The translations under genes and the position numbers were made by a program. A stretch of 64,000 bases of DNA, taken from assembly GCA_900315735.1 (NCBI GenBank), contig ONAD01000007.1:42318-106317 (forward strand), given 5' to 3'. The notes under the pieces are model-generated. The model saw nothing but the letters and a program-made list of their open reading frames with translations, had not been told where the DNA came from and did not search any database. The stretch comes from an uncultured Lachnospiraceae bacterium (lineage in GTDB: Bacteria; Bacillota; Clostridia; Lachnospirales; Lachnospiraceae). Below, one piece after another: positions 18,076-27,547 of this stretch (position 1 is the stretch's first letter; every line of letters starts with the position of its first letter).

Positions 18076-19478
18076 ATCCGCATCTTCGTCCCCTTCTTTG
18101 GCTCACTTTCTATAATAAGCTCTGCCTGATGATGTTCTAAAATCAATGCGACTAATGACATTCCGATTCCGGCTCCGCCTTCCTGTCTCGCCCGGGATTT
18201 GTCCGCCATATAGAATTCATCACAGATCCGCTCTGCCTCTTCCTTAGTCATGCCGATTCCATAATCTTTTACGGAAAGTTCATAATAAAATGGATTTTCC
18301 TCTTCCTGTATTTTCTTTCCGCTAAATTCAATGATTCCATGTTCCATGGATGCTTTTCTTGCATTGTCTAATAAATTCACCAGTGCAGTAACTAAAAGTT
18401 CTTTATTTCCATACAGCACTGCCGGCTCAATATTTTCCTTTAACAAAAGTTCCTTTGCCGCAAGGGACGGTGTCACTACCTTAAGTACTTCACGGCTTAT
18501 ATTTTCAACCTGAACTGCTTCCTTTTCAATTTCATGTTCCCTTAAATAAATTAAATCAAAGAGCTTTCCTGACATGCGCTCCAACCGTTTGCCTTCGGAA
18601 AAAATATAGCTTAGTGCCAGCAGCTGTTCTTCTCTTGGAAGCTCCATGGAACGCATGGTATCTGCATAACCGATAATCGAAGTCATCGGTGTCTTAATCT
18701 CATGGGTAAAGTCCGCCACAAACTGATCTCTTTTGCGCACCATTTCCTGAAGTTCTCCAATTTTTTCCGATACCGCTTCTGCCATCCGGTTAAAATTCTC
18801 TGCCAGAAGTCCTACTTCATCCTGACTTTTTACTGCAATCCTTGTCTCATAAGAGCCATTGGTAACCTCTTCTGCCACCCGGTTCAACTGCTCCAATGGC
18901 TTGGTCAGATACCGGCTGATAACATAAATAAGCAGGGATTCTATCATAAGACCAATGGAGAGAATCAGCCGGAAATAACGGATTTCCCGATCTCTTAATG
19001 CGTAGGCATCGGACACATCGCTTCTGCTGATGATACAGAGGTTCTCTTCTTCCACCTTACTGGATGCCGTCACATAAATATAATAATGGCCGTCCTCTTC
19101 AAAGATGGCATAGTTTTTATTTCCATCCTCCTGCTGTGCTTCCCAGACTTTCTTTAAATTGGCATTTTCTTCTGTCTCGTTATAAACCAGCTTATCTCCA
19201 TAATAAATAAAAAATGTCACATCCTCTGCCCGCATACCGCTGCTGACCTGCGCACCGATGTCCGGCAGCGCACCCTTTACCAGCTCTTCCCGGTTCAATG
19301 CCTGAAGTACTTCATATTCCACCGATGACTGCACCAGATTATTCTGAATGACGGCATTGGAAATCTGTGTTTCCTTCGCCAGTTCAAAATTCTTATGTAT
19401 CATCAGATAACCCACCAGTCCCAGGCTGACTGAAAGCAGGATTAAATTTGTAATTAATACTTTATATCGAAATTTCAT
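18051..19478 (-). CDS. Sensor histidine kinase
   Basis: 475 residues. Two transmembrane helices (about 8-28 and 170-190) flank an extracytoplasmic sensor domain of about 140 residues. Then come a HAMP domain (185-240), the HisKA dimerisation helix with phospho-acceptor His259 in FTHEIKTP, and a HATPase domain with the N-box NLLDNARKAS and the glycine-rich GGAGIGMSL. It is the partner of the response regulator that starts just upstream (ATGA overlap). The sensor ligand is unknown. Exporter control is suggested by the shared upstream box. Confidence 0.92.
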   Translation of the reverse strand: MKFRYKVLITNLILLSVSLGLVGYLMIHKNFELAKETQISNAVIQNNLVQSSVEYEVLQALNREELVKGALPDIGAQVSSGMRAEDVTFFIYYGDKLVYNETEENANLKKVWEAQQEDGNKNYAIFEEDGHYYIYVTASSKVEEENLCIISRSDVSDAYALRDREIRYFRLILSIGLMIESLLIYVISRYLTKPLEQLNRVAEEVTNGSYETRIAVKSQDEVGLLAENFNRMAEAVSEKIGELQEMVRKRDQFVADFTHEIKTPMTSIIGYADTMRSMELPREEQLLALSYIFSEGKRLERMSGKLFDLIYLREHEIEKEAVQVENISREVLKVVTPSLAAKELLLKENIEPAVLYGNKELLVTALVNLLDNARKASMEHGIIEFSGKKIQEEENPFYYELSVKDYGIGMTKEEAERICDEFYMADKSRARQEGGAGIGMSLVALILEHHQAELIIESEPKKGTKMRICFRKEQN

Positions 19479-20134
19479 GCTTTATCCTCTAACCGGTATC
19501 CCGCTTTAAATACCGTTTTAAGCTCCGCTCCAAGATTCAGTTTTTTCCGCAATCTCTGGATATGAAGGTCTAAGGTTCTTGACTCTACGGAATATTCTGT
19601 TCCCCAGATTTCTTCATAGATTCTTTCCCGGAACAATGTAATATTCCGGTTACGCATCAGAAGTTCTAAAAGTTCAAATTCCTTTGGCGTAAGTTCCACT
19701 TCTTTTCCTGCTTTCGTTACTACCTGATTCTCGCTGTCTAATTCAATATCCATAAAGGCAAGCTTCTGTTCCATTTTATGATAACGGCGCAGTACAATAT
19801 TAACCCGTGCCAAAAGTTCCACTACTTCAAAAGGCTTTACCATATAATCCTCTGCCCCGGAGGTCAGTCCCTGCATCCGGTCTTTTAGGGAATCCTTTGC
19901 AGTCAGAAAAATCACCGGAATTCCCATTGGGCGGATGTATTCCATCAATTCAAATCCATTTAATTCCGGCAGCATAACATCAAGAATAATCAAATCAAAA
20001 TTCTCTGTTTCCAAAAGGTCTGCCGCCTTCATTCCATTGTATACACAAACGCACTGATAACCTGCCCGCATCAGATTCAGCCGGATTAAATCCGATATTG
20101 CCTTTTCATCCTCTACAATCAATATCCGTATCAT
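19475..20134 (-). CDS. OmpR/PhoB-family response regulator
   Basis: 219 residues. The receiver domain has the acidic pocket (ED at 8-9) and phospho-acceptor Asp52 in LDVMLP. The C-terminal winged helix (about 125-218) contains LTPKEFELLELLMRN and SRTLDLHIQRLRKKL. It binds DNA as a phosphorylated dimer. AAAGGAGCGGC precedes ATG 20134. A direct-repeat box lies in its own promoter region and a similar one upstream of the exporter operon, so it probably autoregulates and controls the exporter. Confidence 0.93.
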   Translation of the reverse strand: MIRILIVEDEKAISDLIRLNLMRAGYQCVCVYNGMKAADLLETENFDLIILDVMLPELNGFELMEYIRPMGIPVIFLTAKDSLKDRMQGLTSGAEDYMVKPFEVVELLARVNIVLRRYHKMEQKLAFMDIELDSENQVVTKAGKEVELTPKEFELLELLMRNRNITLFRERIYEEIWGTEYSVESRTLDLHIQRLRKKLNLGAELKTVFKAGYRLEDKA

Positions 20135-20181
20135 TCTGCCGCTCCTTTTGCTACTCTTTGATGCTTATTTTATCATACATT

Positions 20182-20198
20182 TGTATCTAAAATGTATC
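20182..20198 (-). promoter_or_regulatory. Putative autoregulatory response-regulator box
   Basis: On the minus strand GATACATTTTAGATACA: two identical GATACA half-sites on an 11-bp period, just upstream of a possible -10 (TAAAAT) of the response-regulator gene. It matches the box at 15384-15400. Confidence 0.55.
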
Positions 20199-20204
20199 TG
20201 CATA

Positions 20205-20258
20205 CAAAAAAGTTTCTTCTATCCATCTGATTACTCATCGGAATAAAAGAAACTTTTT
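20205..20258 (-). terminator. Terminator after the GH1 gene
   Basis: Minus-strand stem of AAAAAGTTTCTT paired with AAGAAACTTTTTT, with the T-run included in the 3' arm. It ends the GH1 transcript just before the response-regulator promoter. Confidence 0.7.
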
Positions 20259-20313
20259 ATTTCTTCCAGTAAACTCTTTCCTCTTGAAAAATAACTCTCT
20301 GTAAAATATTATT

Positions 20314-21909
20314 TTATGCCTGCACCAGTGTCATATTTCCGCTGCAATGCATTTTATGGATTCCTTCCGGTATTGTAAGTCTGTCTCCTGCATCTACCCA
20401 GATGCTGCCGATTAAACCGCTGCCGGATGCCACATAAATGACATCTGTACCGTCTGAAAGCAGCAAATCCATTTCCTGCTCTACCTTAAATCTTGCGCCG
20501 GTCACTTCTACCGCGCCACGCTCTATCCGGATTTTTCTATCCGGCTGGTTGCAGGATAACGCTGCTCCATTGCTTTCCATGACTTTCTTATACCAGAATG
20601 CAGAATCCTTTACATAACGCTGCTGGGTTGCATAATCCACATAAATGATTCCAAATCGTTCGGAATATCCCTCATGCCATTCGAAGTTATCCAAAAAAGT
20701 CCACAAGAAATAACCTGCAATATCTACTCCTTCGTCTGCCGCCTTCTGCAGATTGCCAAGGTACTCATCTAAGAACTGGATACGGTTAGCATCATGCACG
20801 CTGCCATCTGCTTCCACATTATCATGGCAGGACATTCCATTTTCTGTAATATAAATTGGCAACTGATAACGTTCGTAGAGGAACTTTCCTGCCCAGTAGA
20901 GACATTCCGGTGTCACCGGCCACTCTGCGGCAGTCTTTGGAAATCCTGCCGGGCGGTCTGCAAATTCCGGTTCTCCATCTGCTCCTGCACGAACCGGATA
21001 TCCGTTATAAATATTCTGTCCGTAAAAATCAATCGGCTGATGAATCAGCTCCATATCTTCTTTCGTGATTTCCGGCAGATACTCCTTGTATTTTTCAAGA
21101 CCTTCCTTTGGATAATGTCCTAAAATAACCGGGTCGGAATACCAGGATACATTCCAGGTCCAGTTGTCGACATCATTATAAAAGCCAAAATATACCTTCT
21201 TTGCAGCTTCAATATCTTCCGGGGAATTACTTGCCGGATATGCCACTCCGCTGGTTGGTGCATAGCCAATCTGAATCGGCTGCTTTGCGTATTTCCGCAG
21301 AGTAATGACTGCTTTACCGTGTGCCCGCAGTGCATTATGGGCAATCTGGAAGCTTTCCTTTGGTGTCACTTTCTTTCCCGGTGCATGAATACCACGATAA
21401 TATCCCAGTCCGATAAAACACTGTGGCTCATTTAAGGTAAAAATCTTGTCGCAGATGTCGGTAAAATTCTCTGCTACTACTTTTGCGTATTCCGCAAACC
21501 AGTCTATGATATCTTCATTGAGCCAGCCGCCTTTATCCTCCAATGCCTGCGGAAGTTCCCAGTGATAAAGTGTCATATATGGCTCAATGCCGTTTTTCTT
21601 CATTTCAAGAATCATATCACGATAGAGTGCCACCGCTTTTTCATTGACTCTTCCGGTTCCCTCCGGCATCAGTCTTGCCCAGCTTACAGAGAAACGGTAT
21701 GCCTTCACTCCAAGTTCTCTCATCAGTGCATAGTCCTCTTTATAACGATGCATGTCATCTGCACTGACATAGGCATTATGATGTTCGAAGGTTCTTCCCT
21801 CTTCGGTAAAGGTATCCCAGATACAGGTTCCTGCTCCGTCGTTTTTATCTCTTCCTTCTACCTGATAGGCACTGCTGGCAACACCCCATACAAAGTCTTT
21901 TCGAAACAT
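20314..21909 (-). CDS. GH1 family beta-glucosidase (or phospho-beta-glucosidase-type) enzyme
   Basis: 531 residues. The acid/base is Glu161 in TLNEP and the nucleophile is Glu356 in ITENG, both standard for GH1. The catalytic fold ends near residue 445. An additional 80 residues form a small beta-rich tail (KIRIERGAVEVTGARF...) that most GH1 enzymes lack. No signal peptide is visible, so it is cytosolic. It lies next to the mannanase gene, and in Roseburia-type mannan systems beta-glucosidases of this kind remove glucose from glucomannan oligosaccharides. No phosphotransferase genes are present nearby, so a non-phosphorylated substrate is more likely. GGAGG-type sequence precedes ATG 21909. 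Confidence 0.9.
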   Translation of the reverse strand: MFRKDFVWGVASSAYQVEGRDKNDGAGTCIWDTFTEEGRTFEHHNAYVSADDMHRYKEDYALMRELGVKAYRFSVSWARLMPEGTGRVNEKAVALYRDMILEMKKNGIEPYMTLYHWELPQALEDKGGWLNEDIIDWFAEYAKVVAENFTDICDKIFTLNEPQCFIGLGYYRGIHAPGKKVTPKESFQIAHNALRAHGKAVITLRKYAKQPIQIGYAPTSGVAYPASNSPEDIEAAKKVYFGFYNDVDNWTWNVSWYSDPVILGHYPKEGLEKYKEYLPEITKEDMELIHQPIDFYGQNIYNGYPVRAGADGEPEFADRPAGFPKTAAEWPVTPECLYWAGKFLYERYQLPIYITENGMSCHDNVEADGSVHDANRIQFLDEYLGNLQKAADEGVDIAGYFLWTFLDNFEWHEGYSERFGIIYVDYATQQRYVKDSAFWYKKVMESNGAALSCNQPDRKIRIERGAVEVTGARFKVEQEMDLLLSDGTDVIYVASGSGLIGSIWVDAGDRLTIPEGIHKMHCSGNMTLVQA

Positions 21910-21943
21910 TTATTTTCCTCCTGAAACTATTTCTTGTATGATT

Positions 21944-22249
21944 CTTCTGCAATTGTGAAAAATGATGTTTATTTTTTATGCAATATCTGTGTGGTTCGTC
22001 GAGTGCGGATGCGACATAAGGACTGCAGGGGGCACTAAGAATTTTGACTATTATTTTTTTCCGGCAACCGGCACAAATTCACATCCATGTTCATATGTGC
22101 CTCGCTGGCACTTCCCTGTGCCAGCGTTGCCAGATGCCGGACAAAATTCCAAGTGCCCTTAGCAGCCCTTAAAAATGCATCCGTACTTCGACGAACCGCC
22201 CAGATATATTCCAATCTGAAAAATATATCATCTTTCACAATTGCAGAAG
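21944..22249. repeat. Palindromic intergenic element, copy 1 (306 bp)
   Basis: Ends in perfect 17-bp inverted repeats (CTTCTGCAATTGTGAAA at 21944-21960, complement at 22233-22249), and most of its length is self-complementary, so it can fold into one long hairpin. Inside is a core hairpin CGCTGGCAC/GTGCCAGCG. A 31-base block at 22063-22093 is identical to 62620-62650 in copy 2. It fills the 444-base gap between GH1 and the GH26 mannanase. There is no transposase or believable ORF in it; short frames on either strand run through the repeat arms. It resembles a MITE or a structured RNA element. Confidence 0.8.
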
Positions 22250-22273
22250 CATTCTCTCAATCGTTTTCGTTAT

Positions 22274-22318
22274 AAAAACACTCTACCACGAAACGCCTGT
22301 TTCGGGATAGAGTGTTTT
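22274..22318 (-). terminator. Terminator after the GH26 mannanase gene
   Basis: Long hairpin with arms AAAACACTCTA (22275-22285) and TAGAGTGTTTT (22308-22318) plus an inner CGAAAC/GTTTCG, followed on the minus strand by a T-run. It lies 36 bases after the mannanase stop. Confidence 0.85.
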
Positions 22319-22353
22319 ACATTAAAAATGGTAGAAATCTATTTTTCTATTTT

Positions 22354-25300
22354 TTATTTTATTTTCCGATTGGAAAATGGAAGTTTTTTGCGTCTTATGA
22401 GTACCACTGCTACACTTCCAGATATTACCGCAACAATGCTCCATAATACGATTGGTGTGGTATCTCCGGTCTTGGTTTTTGCTGCTGCAGTGTTGTCTGC
22501 TGCCGGTGCTGTGGTGATTGGTGTTGCAGTTGGTGTTGTAACTGCTCCTGAACCATTTCCATTACCCGGATTCTGTCCGTTATCTCCATTACCGGATGGA
22601 GTTTCTTTGACATAGGAAGTATCTGTTACAATATATCCCTTGTCATAGTACGGATTGCTCTTTGCTTCCTCTAATTCCTTATCGGTAAGCTTAATGCACT
22701 GGATGTCATCAAATACGATGGTAGAGTTTAAATCTACTCCATTGACATAGTCCACGCTGTTGCACCATACGGCAAATTTTGTCACATTAGACGGGTCAAA
22801 GGTTCCACCATTTTTTCCCTTTAATTTATCAAAAGGAATGGTGACATATTTTGCATCGGATGTTGCCACAAAATCAGTCAGATGTGCTTCAAAATCTTCG
22901 CCGTTTGATACTAACTGGATGACTAACTTCTGTCCCTTGCCATCCGGTTTTACCCACATGGTAAGTGCATTGTAAGCACTGTAGTCATTGACAGAAAGTC
23001 CTTTCTGTCTTCCGGTCCATACCTCAGGTCCACTGGATTTTAACGTATAGTCAAAGGCTCCTCCATAAGTACCACCGGACTTTTCATCTGTCAGGCGGAA
23101 AGCAGAACTACAGCCTGCAGCTGAGTTCTCGGTAAAGGTTCCATTGAGGTAATCATCGTCTCCGTAATAGAGTTCAAAGTTCTCAATTACATTTGCCGGC
23201 AAAGTTGCCTTTTCCTGTCCAAAGCTGACAAAGGAAAGAGTGGATAATGTTTTTCCATCTGCCACTAAAGTAATCGTTCCTACATCTGTCTTTCCAAGTG
23301 CTGCCAAATCTTCTTCTGTAACATCTGCTTTATAAGCCTTCACGCCGCTGTTTGCTGCAAGATAAATATTACCTTTTGCTGCTTTGCTGCTCTCATTCTT
23401 TCCTGTTACTGCTGCATCTAAAGTTACTTTGTTCTCGCCGTTTGCCAGAATGAACTGTACTTTATTTGCATTCTTTACATAAGCATACAGGCTCTTGGCT
23501 CCTACCAGTGCATCTTTTGAAAATACATTGGTGAAATATCCGCCCGGATTCTGATTGGTGTTGCCATTGGTTACTGTACTGTTGTCTACATTTCCATAGA
23601 AATTGGTTCCATTTGCAAATATGGTGGAACTCTCATTATAGAAGTCAATAAATTCATTAATTAACTCCTGTCCCTTGGTATCATTGTATTTATACGGAAC
23701 ATAGAAGTTCGTATCTGAGAAGTTTGCCCATACTAAGAAATATGGCATGCCATTTTCTTTGGCAATAGCATTTACTTTTGAGTACCAGTTCTGTCCCTTG
23801 ATTGGGTTATCTTTTACCAGAATACCTTCATTGTCAGAACCATCTGCCTTCTGCACCCGGACACCGGTCTCGGAAATTGCAGCAATCTTGCCATGTTTGT
23901 CACCAAAGCTCTTTACCACCTGACAGGTCTTTGCAAGACCTTTCATGAAATCATCAGAATAAGTTGCAGGATAAGTATTGTAATCATCATAGTAATCAAA
24001 TGCTACGATATCCACATACTCATCTCCCGGATATCTCTTCTCATAAGCTGACTCTGTCTCAATTGGTCCGCCCGGAGAATAAACGTAAATAAAGTTATGT
24101 ACACCTTTTTCTTCAGTCAGGTAATCATGGGCATAACGGAACAGTGCATTGTAAGTCTCAATGTCTGTTGTTGCAGAGCCCCACCAGAACCATCCTCCGG
24201 TGTTCTCATGGAACGGACGGAATAATACCGGGATATCGCCCAGTCCGTTGGCATAATCTGCTAAAATATCAAGATATGCACAGAACTGTGCATTGTATTT
24301 TCCACCCGGAAGAACCTCTTTGGAACAGTTGTTGCTTAAGTTCTTGGATTCTGAGAAATCACAGGCAGAAAAATCATATGGTCTGCTTGCATCCGGTGTT
24401 GCTTTAATCTTGCTGTCGCTCATATTTGGCATATGGGTAGAAAGGGTAAGGATTGCTCCTTCTGCCGCTGCTTCTTTACTGATTTTTACAGTTTCTGCAA
24501 TGGCATCATCCACATTATCCATGCCAAGTTCTGCTCCTGTTAAGGAAAGGGAGTCGATTCCAACGATACCACTGATACTTCCGGTTACGTCCTTGGTATC
24601 GGAATAAACGCCACTTCTTCCTGTTACATGCTTATGGGTATCATTCTGATGTCCAAACAGTACCTCATCAGACTCAGAAAGTCCGGTAAGATATGCGTAC
24701 AATGCTTTTGTTTCTGTTGTTGCATTGGCATCAGAAAGTGTTACTGTTGCCGGCATTTTACTGGTATCTGCTACCGTTCCTGCCTGTGGAACAGAAGTGA
24801 TATCCACAAAATCTGCTGCCGCATTATACTGGGAAAGTCTGATATCGTCAAGATATACATTTCCCACAAAGGTTGTGCTGACACCAACAATTCCAATGGT
24901 AAGATCTGTTAATTTCTCTGCATTTGGAGAAAAGCTTACGGTTACGTCTGCTTTTACCATTCCATCGCCTAAATCTGTTGTCTCAACCACACCTTCTTTT
25001 TCAATGATTACTTCTTCTGAATCACTGTTTTTACCAAATACCTTGGTCTTAAATCCACTAAATTCTTTTGGGGCAATCAGGGTAAAGGTAAGTCTGTTGT
25101 ATGCAGATACATCAATTCCTTCTGCAAAGTTCTTCTTTATCTTTGCTTCACTCCAGGTATATCCGCCACATCCGGTATAATCCAGTCCCAGCTCTAACAT
25201 CTGGCTTCCTGCATAGGAAACAACTTTGCGGGTCAGTCCGTTTGCATACTGCCAGCCGCTTTCCTGTTCCCAGCCGCCATCTGTTCCTAACTGTGCACTT

Positions 25301-26406
25301 TCAAAATCGTCTACTACTGTAGGATCTGCTTCCGGAAGAGGTGCTTCCCCTTTTTCCACATTGGAAACCTTTACATCAGAAACGGTTACTTTTCCTTTTG
25401 GTCCTACACCTGCCAAACGGAAGTAAATGCCTTTTAAAGCCCCTTCCTTCACTCCGGAATAAGCAAATTCTGCCAAAAAGCTATAGGATGAACCGTCTGC
25501 AGTGACACTCTCCTGTGTCAGCTCCGGCATTTTTGCTGCCTGATTCCATTCCCAGCCATCCTGTGTCTTCATAACGGACTGCACCTTTAATGCTCCGGAT
25601 ACGAGGGACTGATACATTTCTTCATCAATGCTGAATTTTGCACGCACAATGGCATTCTCAGTTACCGATACATCAGAAATGCTTTCATCATAGCTAATCA
25701 TCGGCATGGTAGCGCCCCAGTCCTCTGCATCAAGTGAACTGAAGTCTATGTCGATATCCTTTGCATCTGCCTTTTCATAGACAAGTTTCTCATGGGTCTC
25801 TTCATTTCCACCGGTGGTGGCTGTTCCGTCGATTAATTCCACATTTTCCACATAAGTGACTCCGCTGAAATCACATTCCGTTCCTGCCAGCACAATGGTA
25901 AAGCTTGCAAGCTTATCTTCTGTAATGTTATCTCCGGAAAATGTAAATGTAACCGGTGCAGACATATACGCTCCGTCTGCTGTCTCTGTAAAATCATCCC
26001 TGGTCAGTGCTAAGGTCTTGCTTCCGCTCTGGTCTGACTCTGTCCAGGTCCAGTCGCTTCCAAGTCTTGCTACTGCCTTAAATTTGATATATCCACTAAA
26101 CTCCGCTTTATCCTTTGGAATCAGGAAGTTCATTTTGACGGATGCACCTTTCTTTAATGCCTGCTCAGTCGTTAAAGCCAGCTGTGTCTCTGACTTTTCA
26201 TCCCAGCCGCTGGCACTGTCAAATGTTACTTCCGCACCATCATACAATGGCGTGATTCCACTGATGGATGCAATGGCATCCCCTTCTGCTGCAAGGACAG
26301 TCTGGCTGCCTTCCTGCTGCAGAAACATTCCGGTTTCCGAACATACGGAAAATACCAGAATCGCTGATAACGCACCTGCTGCGATGCGTTTCCCCAATTT
26401 GTTCAT
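22354..26406 (-). CDS. Surface-anchored multimodular GH26 endo-beta-1,4-mannanase with CBMs
   Basis: Extracellular mannanase of 1350 residues. Order: signal peptide (1-40, ending VLAA); two similar beta-rich modules (about 45-193 and 215-352) like CBM27 halves; a CBM27-like module (362-523); the GH26 catalytic domain (about 560-925) with acid/base Glu734 in RPFHENTG and nucleophile Glu846 in ISETG; a small beta module (955-1062); a CBM23-like module (1070-1240); a Gly/Asn then Pro/Thr linker (1268-1308); and a C-terminal sorting signal: TKTGD, hydrophobic helix, RRKK tail. The anchor motif is a variant, not classical LPxTG. Start is ATG 26406, after GGAGAG; the frame extends 15 bases to a TTG that overlaps the ribosome site. 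It opens mannan degradation outside the cell. Confidence 0.92.
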   Translation of the reverse strand: MNKLGKRIAAGALSAILVFSVCSETGMFLQQEGSQTVLAAEGDAIASISGITPLYDGAEVTFDSASGWDEKSETQLALTTEQALKKGASVKMNFLIPKDKAEFSGYIKFKAVARLGSDWTWTESDQSGSKTLALTRDDFTETADGAYMSAPVTFTFSGDNITEDKLASFTIVLAGTECDFSGVTYVENVELIDGTATTGGNEETHEKLVYEKADAKDIDIDFSSLDAEDWGATMPMISYDESISDVSVTENAIVRAKFSIDEEMYQSLVSGALKVQSVMKTQDGWEWNQAAKMPELTQESVTADGSSYSFLAEFAYSGVKEGALKGIYFRLAGVGPKGKVTVSDVKVSNVEKGEAPLPEADPTVVDDFESAQLGTDGGWEQESGWQYANGLTRKVVSYAGSQMLELGLDYTGCGGYTWSEAKIKKNFAEGIDVSAYNRLTFTLIAPKEFSGFKTKVFGKNSDSEEVIIEKEGVVETTDLGDGMVKADVTVSFSPNAEKLTDLTIGIVGVSTTFVGNVYLDDIRLSQYNAAADFVDITSVPQAGTVADTSKMPATVTLSDANATTETKALYAYLTGLSESDEVLFGHQNDTHKHVTGRSGVYSDTKDVTGSISGIVGIDSLSLTGAELGMDNVDDAIAETVKISKEAAAEGAILTLSTHMPNMSDSKIKATPDASRPYDFSACDFSESKNLSNNCSKEVLPGGKYNAQFCAYLDILADYANGLGDIPVLFRPFHENTGGWFWWGSATTDIETYNALFRYAHDYLTEEKGVHNFIYVYSPGGPIETESAYEKRYPGDEYVDIVAFDYYDDYNTYPATYSDDFMKGLAKTCQVVKSFGDKHGKIAAISETGVRVQKADGSDNEGILVKDNPIKGQNWYSKVNAIAKENGMPYFLVWANFSDTNFYVPYKYNDTKGQELINEFIDFYNESSTIFANGTNFYGNVDNSTVTNGNTNQNPGGYFTNVFSKDALVGAKSLYAYVKNANKVQFILANGENKVTLDAAVTGKNESSKAAKGNIYLAANSGVKAYKADVTEEDLAALGKTDVGTITLVADGKTLSTLSFVSFGQEKATLPANVIENFELYYGDDDYLNGTFTENSAAGCSSAFRLTDEKSGGTYGGAFDYTLKSSGPEVWTGRQKGLSVNDYSAYNALTMWVKPDGKGQKLVIQLVSNGEDFEAHLTDFVATSDAKYVTIPFDKLKGKNGGTFDPSNVTKFAVWCNSVDYVNGVDLNSTIVFDDIQCIKLTDKELEEAKSNPYYDKGYIVTDTSYVKETPSGNGDNGQNPGNGNGSGAVTTPTATPITTAPAADNTAAAKTKTGDTTPIVLWSIVAVISGSVAVVLIRRKKLPFSNRKIK

Positions 26407-26596
26407 ATTCTTTCTCTCCAACCTTTAATTTTTTCTTTGCATTCTCTCTTTGCTTTTGTCTGTTACTGTCTTCGTGCTCTCTTTTCCTTACACCTCCGCT
26501 TCTTATGCTCTGCACCAGCAAGAACTTCTCCGGGATTCTTTCTGGTGTAGTTTTCTTCTATATGCAGCAGTGCTTTCGCCCTGCGATACATATCCT

Positions 26597-27532
26597 CTAC
26601 AGGGAGGATGCAATTATCTGCATAGAGCCAGAAAGCTCTACTGTTCCATAATCATTTGGAAGAATCAGGTGGTCACCCTTCTTAAGGGATGTTCCGTTTA
26701 AGGTTCCCTCGCCATCTAATACGCTCATGATTAAGAATGGATGATCCTGCTTGAAGCTTAATTTATCTGCAACATCAATACGGTATACAGAATAATAGTT
26801 GCAGCTTATCAGACGCTGTACTTCATCCGGTTTTGCCTGGGTGTGTAAAATACTGTTTTCTACGGATTTTGCCGGCACAGTTATCACCTCCAGACTCTGT
26901 TTGATATGAAGTTCACGCGGCACGCCGTTGCTGAGACGGTCATAATCATAAACACGATAGGTGATATCACTGTTCTGCTGGGTTTCCAATATCATGATGC
27001 CACCCTTGATGGCATGTACGGTTCCGGGGTCTATCTGAATGAAGTCCCCTTTCTTTACCGGAATCTCACGGATGAAATCATTCCAGCGTCCGTTCTCTAC
27101 CATATCTTTTAATTCTTCTCTTGTTTTTGCATTGTGTCCTACGACCAGTGCGGAATCTTCTTTACAGTCCACGATATACCAACACTCGGTTTTTCCCAAA
27201 GAGCCGTTTTCATGCTCCTTAGCATAAGCATCATTTGGGTGCACCTGAATACTTAAATCTGCTTTGGCATCAATGATTTTAATTAATAATGGAAAACGAT
27301 CCAGTCCGGTATTTCCAAATAACTCCGGGTGTTTGTCCCAAAGTTCGGATAATTTCATTCCTTTATAAGTTCCGGCTGCAATGGTATCATCTCCGTTTGG
27401 ATGGGCGCTGACACCCCAGCACTCTCCAATGTCATCTCCTTCTACCGGATAATGAAAATCATCTTTGAGGCGGGTTCCGCCCCAGATGTTGTGTGTAAAT
27501 ACAGGATTTAAAAATATAATTTCTTTACTCAT
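26597..27532 (-). CDS. manA: Mannose-6-phosphate isomerase, class I
   Basis: Interconverts mannose-6-phosphate and fructose-6-phosphate, the exit of mannose into glycolysis. At 311 residues it matches the short Firmicutes type. Zinc ligands are Gln96 and His98 (QVHPND), Glu116 (KTECW) and His173 (PGTVHAIKGG), the same spacing as in Bacillus ManA. It lies directly downstream of the cyclase-esterase fusion (gap of 15 bases) and 190 bases before the mannanase gene, in the same direction. That gap contains no obvious promoter or terminator. Confidence 0.95.
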   Translation of the reverse strand: MSKEIIFLNPVFTHNIWGGTRLKDDFHYPVEGDDIGECWGVSAHPNGDDTIAAGTYKGMKLSELWDKHPELFGNTGLDRFPLLIKIIDAKADLSIQVHPNDAYAKEHENGSLGKTECWYIVDCKEDSALVVGHNAKTREELKDMVENGRWNDFIREIPVKKGDFIQIDPGTVHAIKGGIMILETQQNSDITYRVYDYDRLSNGVPRELHIKQSLEVITVPAKSVENSILHTQAKPDEVQRLISCNYYSVYRIDVADKLSFKQDHPFLIMSVLDGEGTLNGTSLKKGDHLILPNDYGTVELSGSMQIIASSL

Positions 27533-27547
27533 GATGTTCCATCCTTT

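Noticed and set aside
22035..22238. Open frame of 67 codons on the minus strand between GH1 and the mannanase
   Set aside because: It runs through the palindromic element; the shared residues with frames in copy 2 reflect the repeat DNA, and there is no ribosome site.
24144..25322. Open frames on the plus strand opposite the mannanase
   Set aside because: Shadows of the high-scoring coding frame on the other strand; no ribosome sites and Cys/His-rich composition typical of antisense frames.
26407..26596. Separate promoter for the mannanase gene
   Set aside because: No convincing -35/-10 pair in this gap; the gene may be read from upstream genes. Left undecided.
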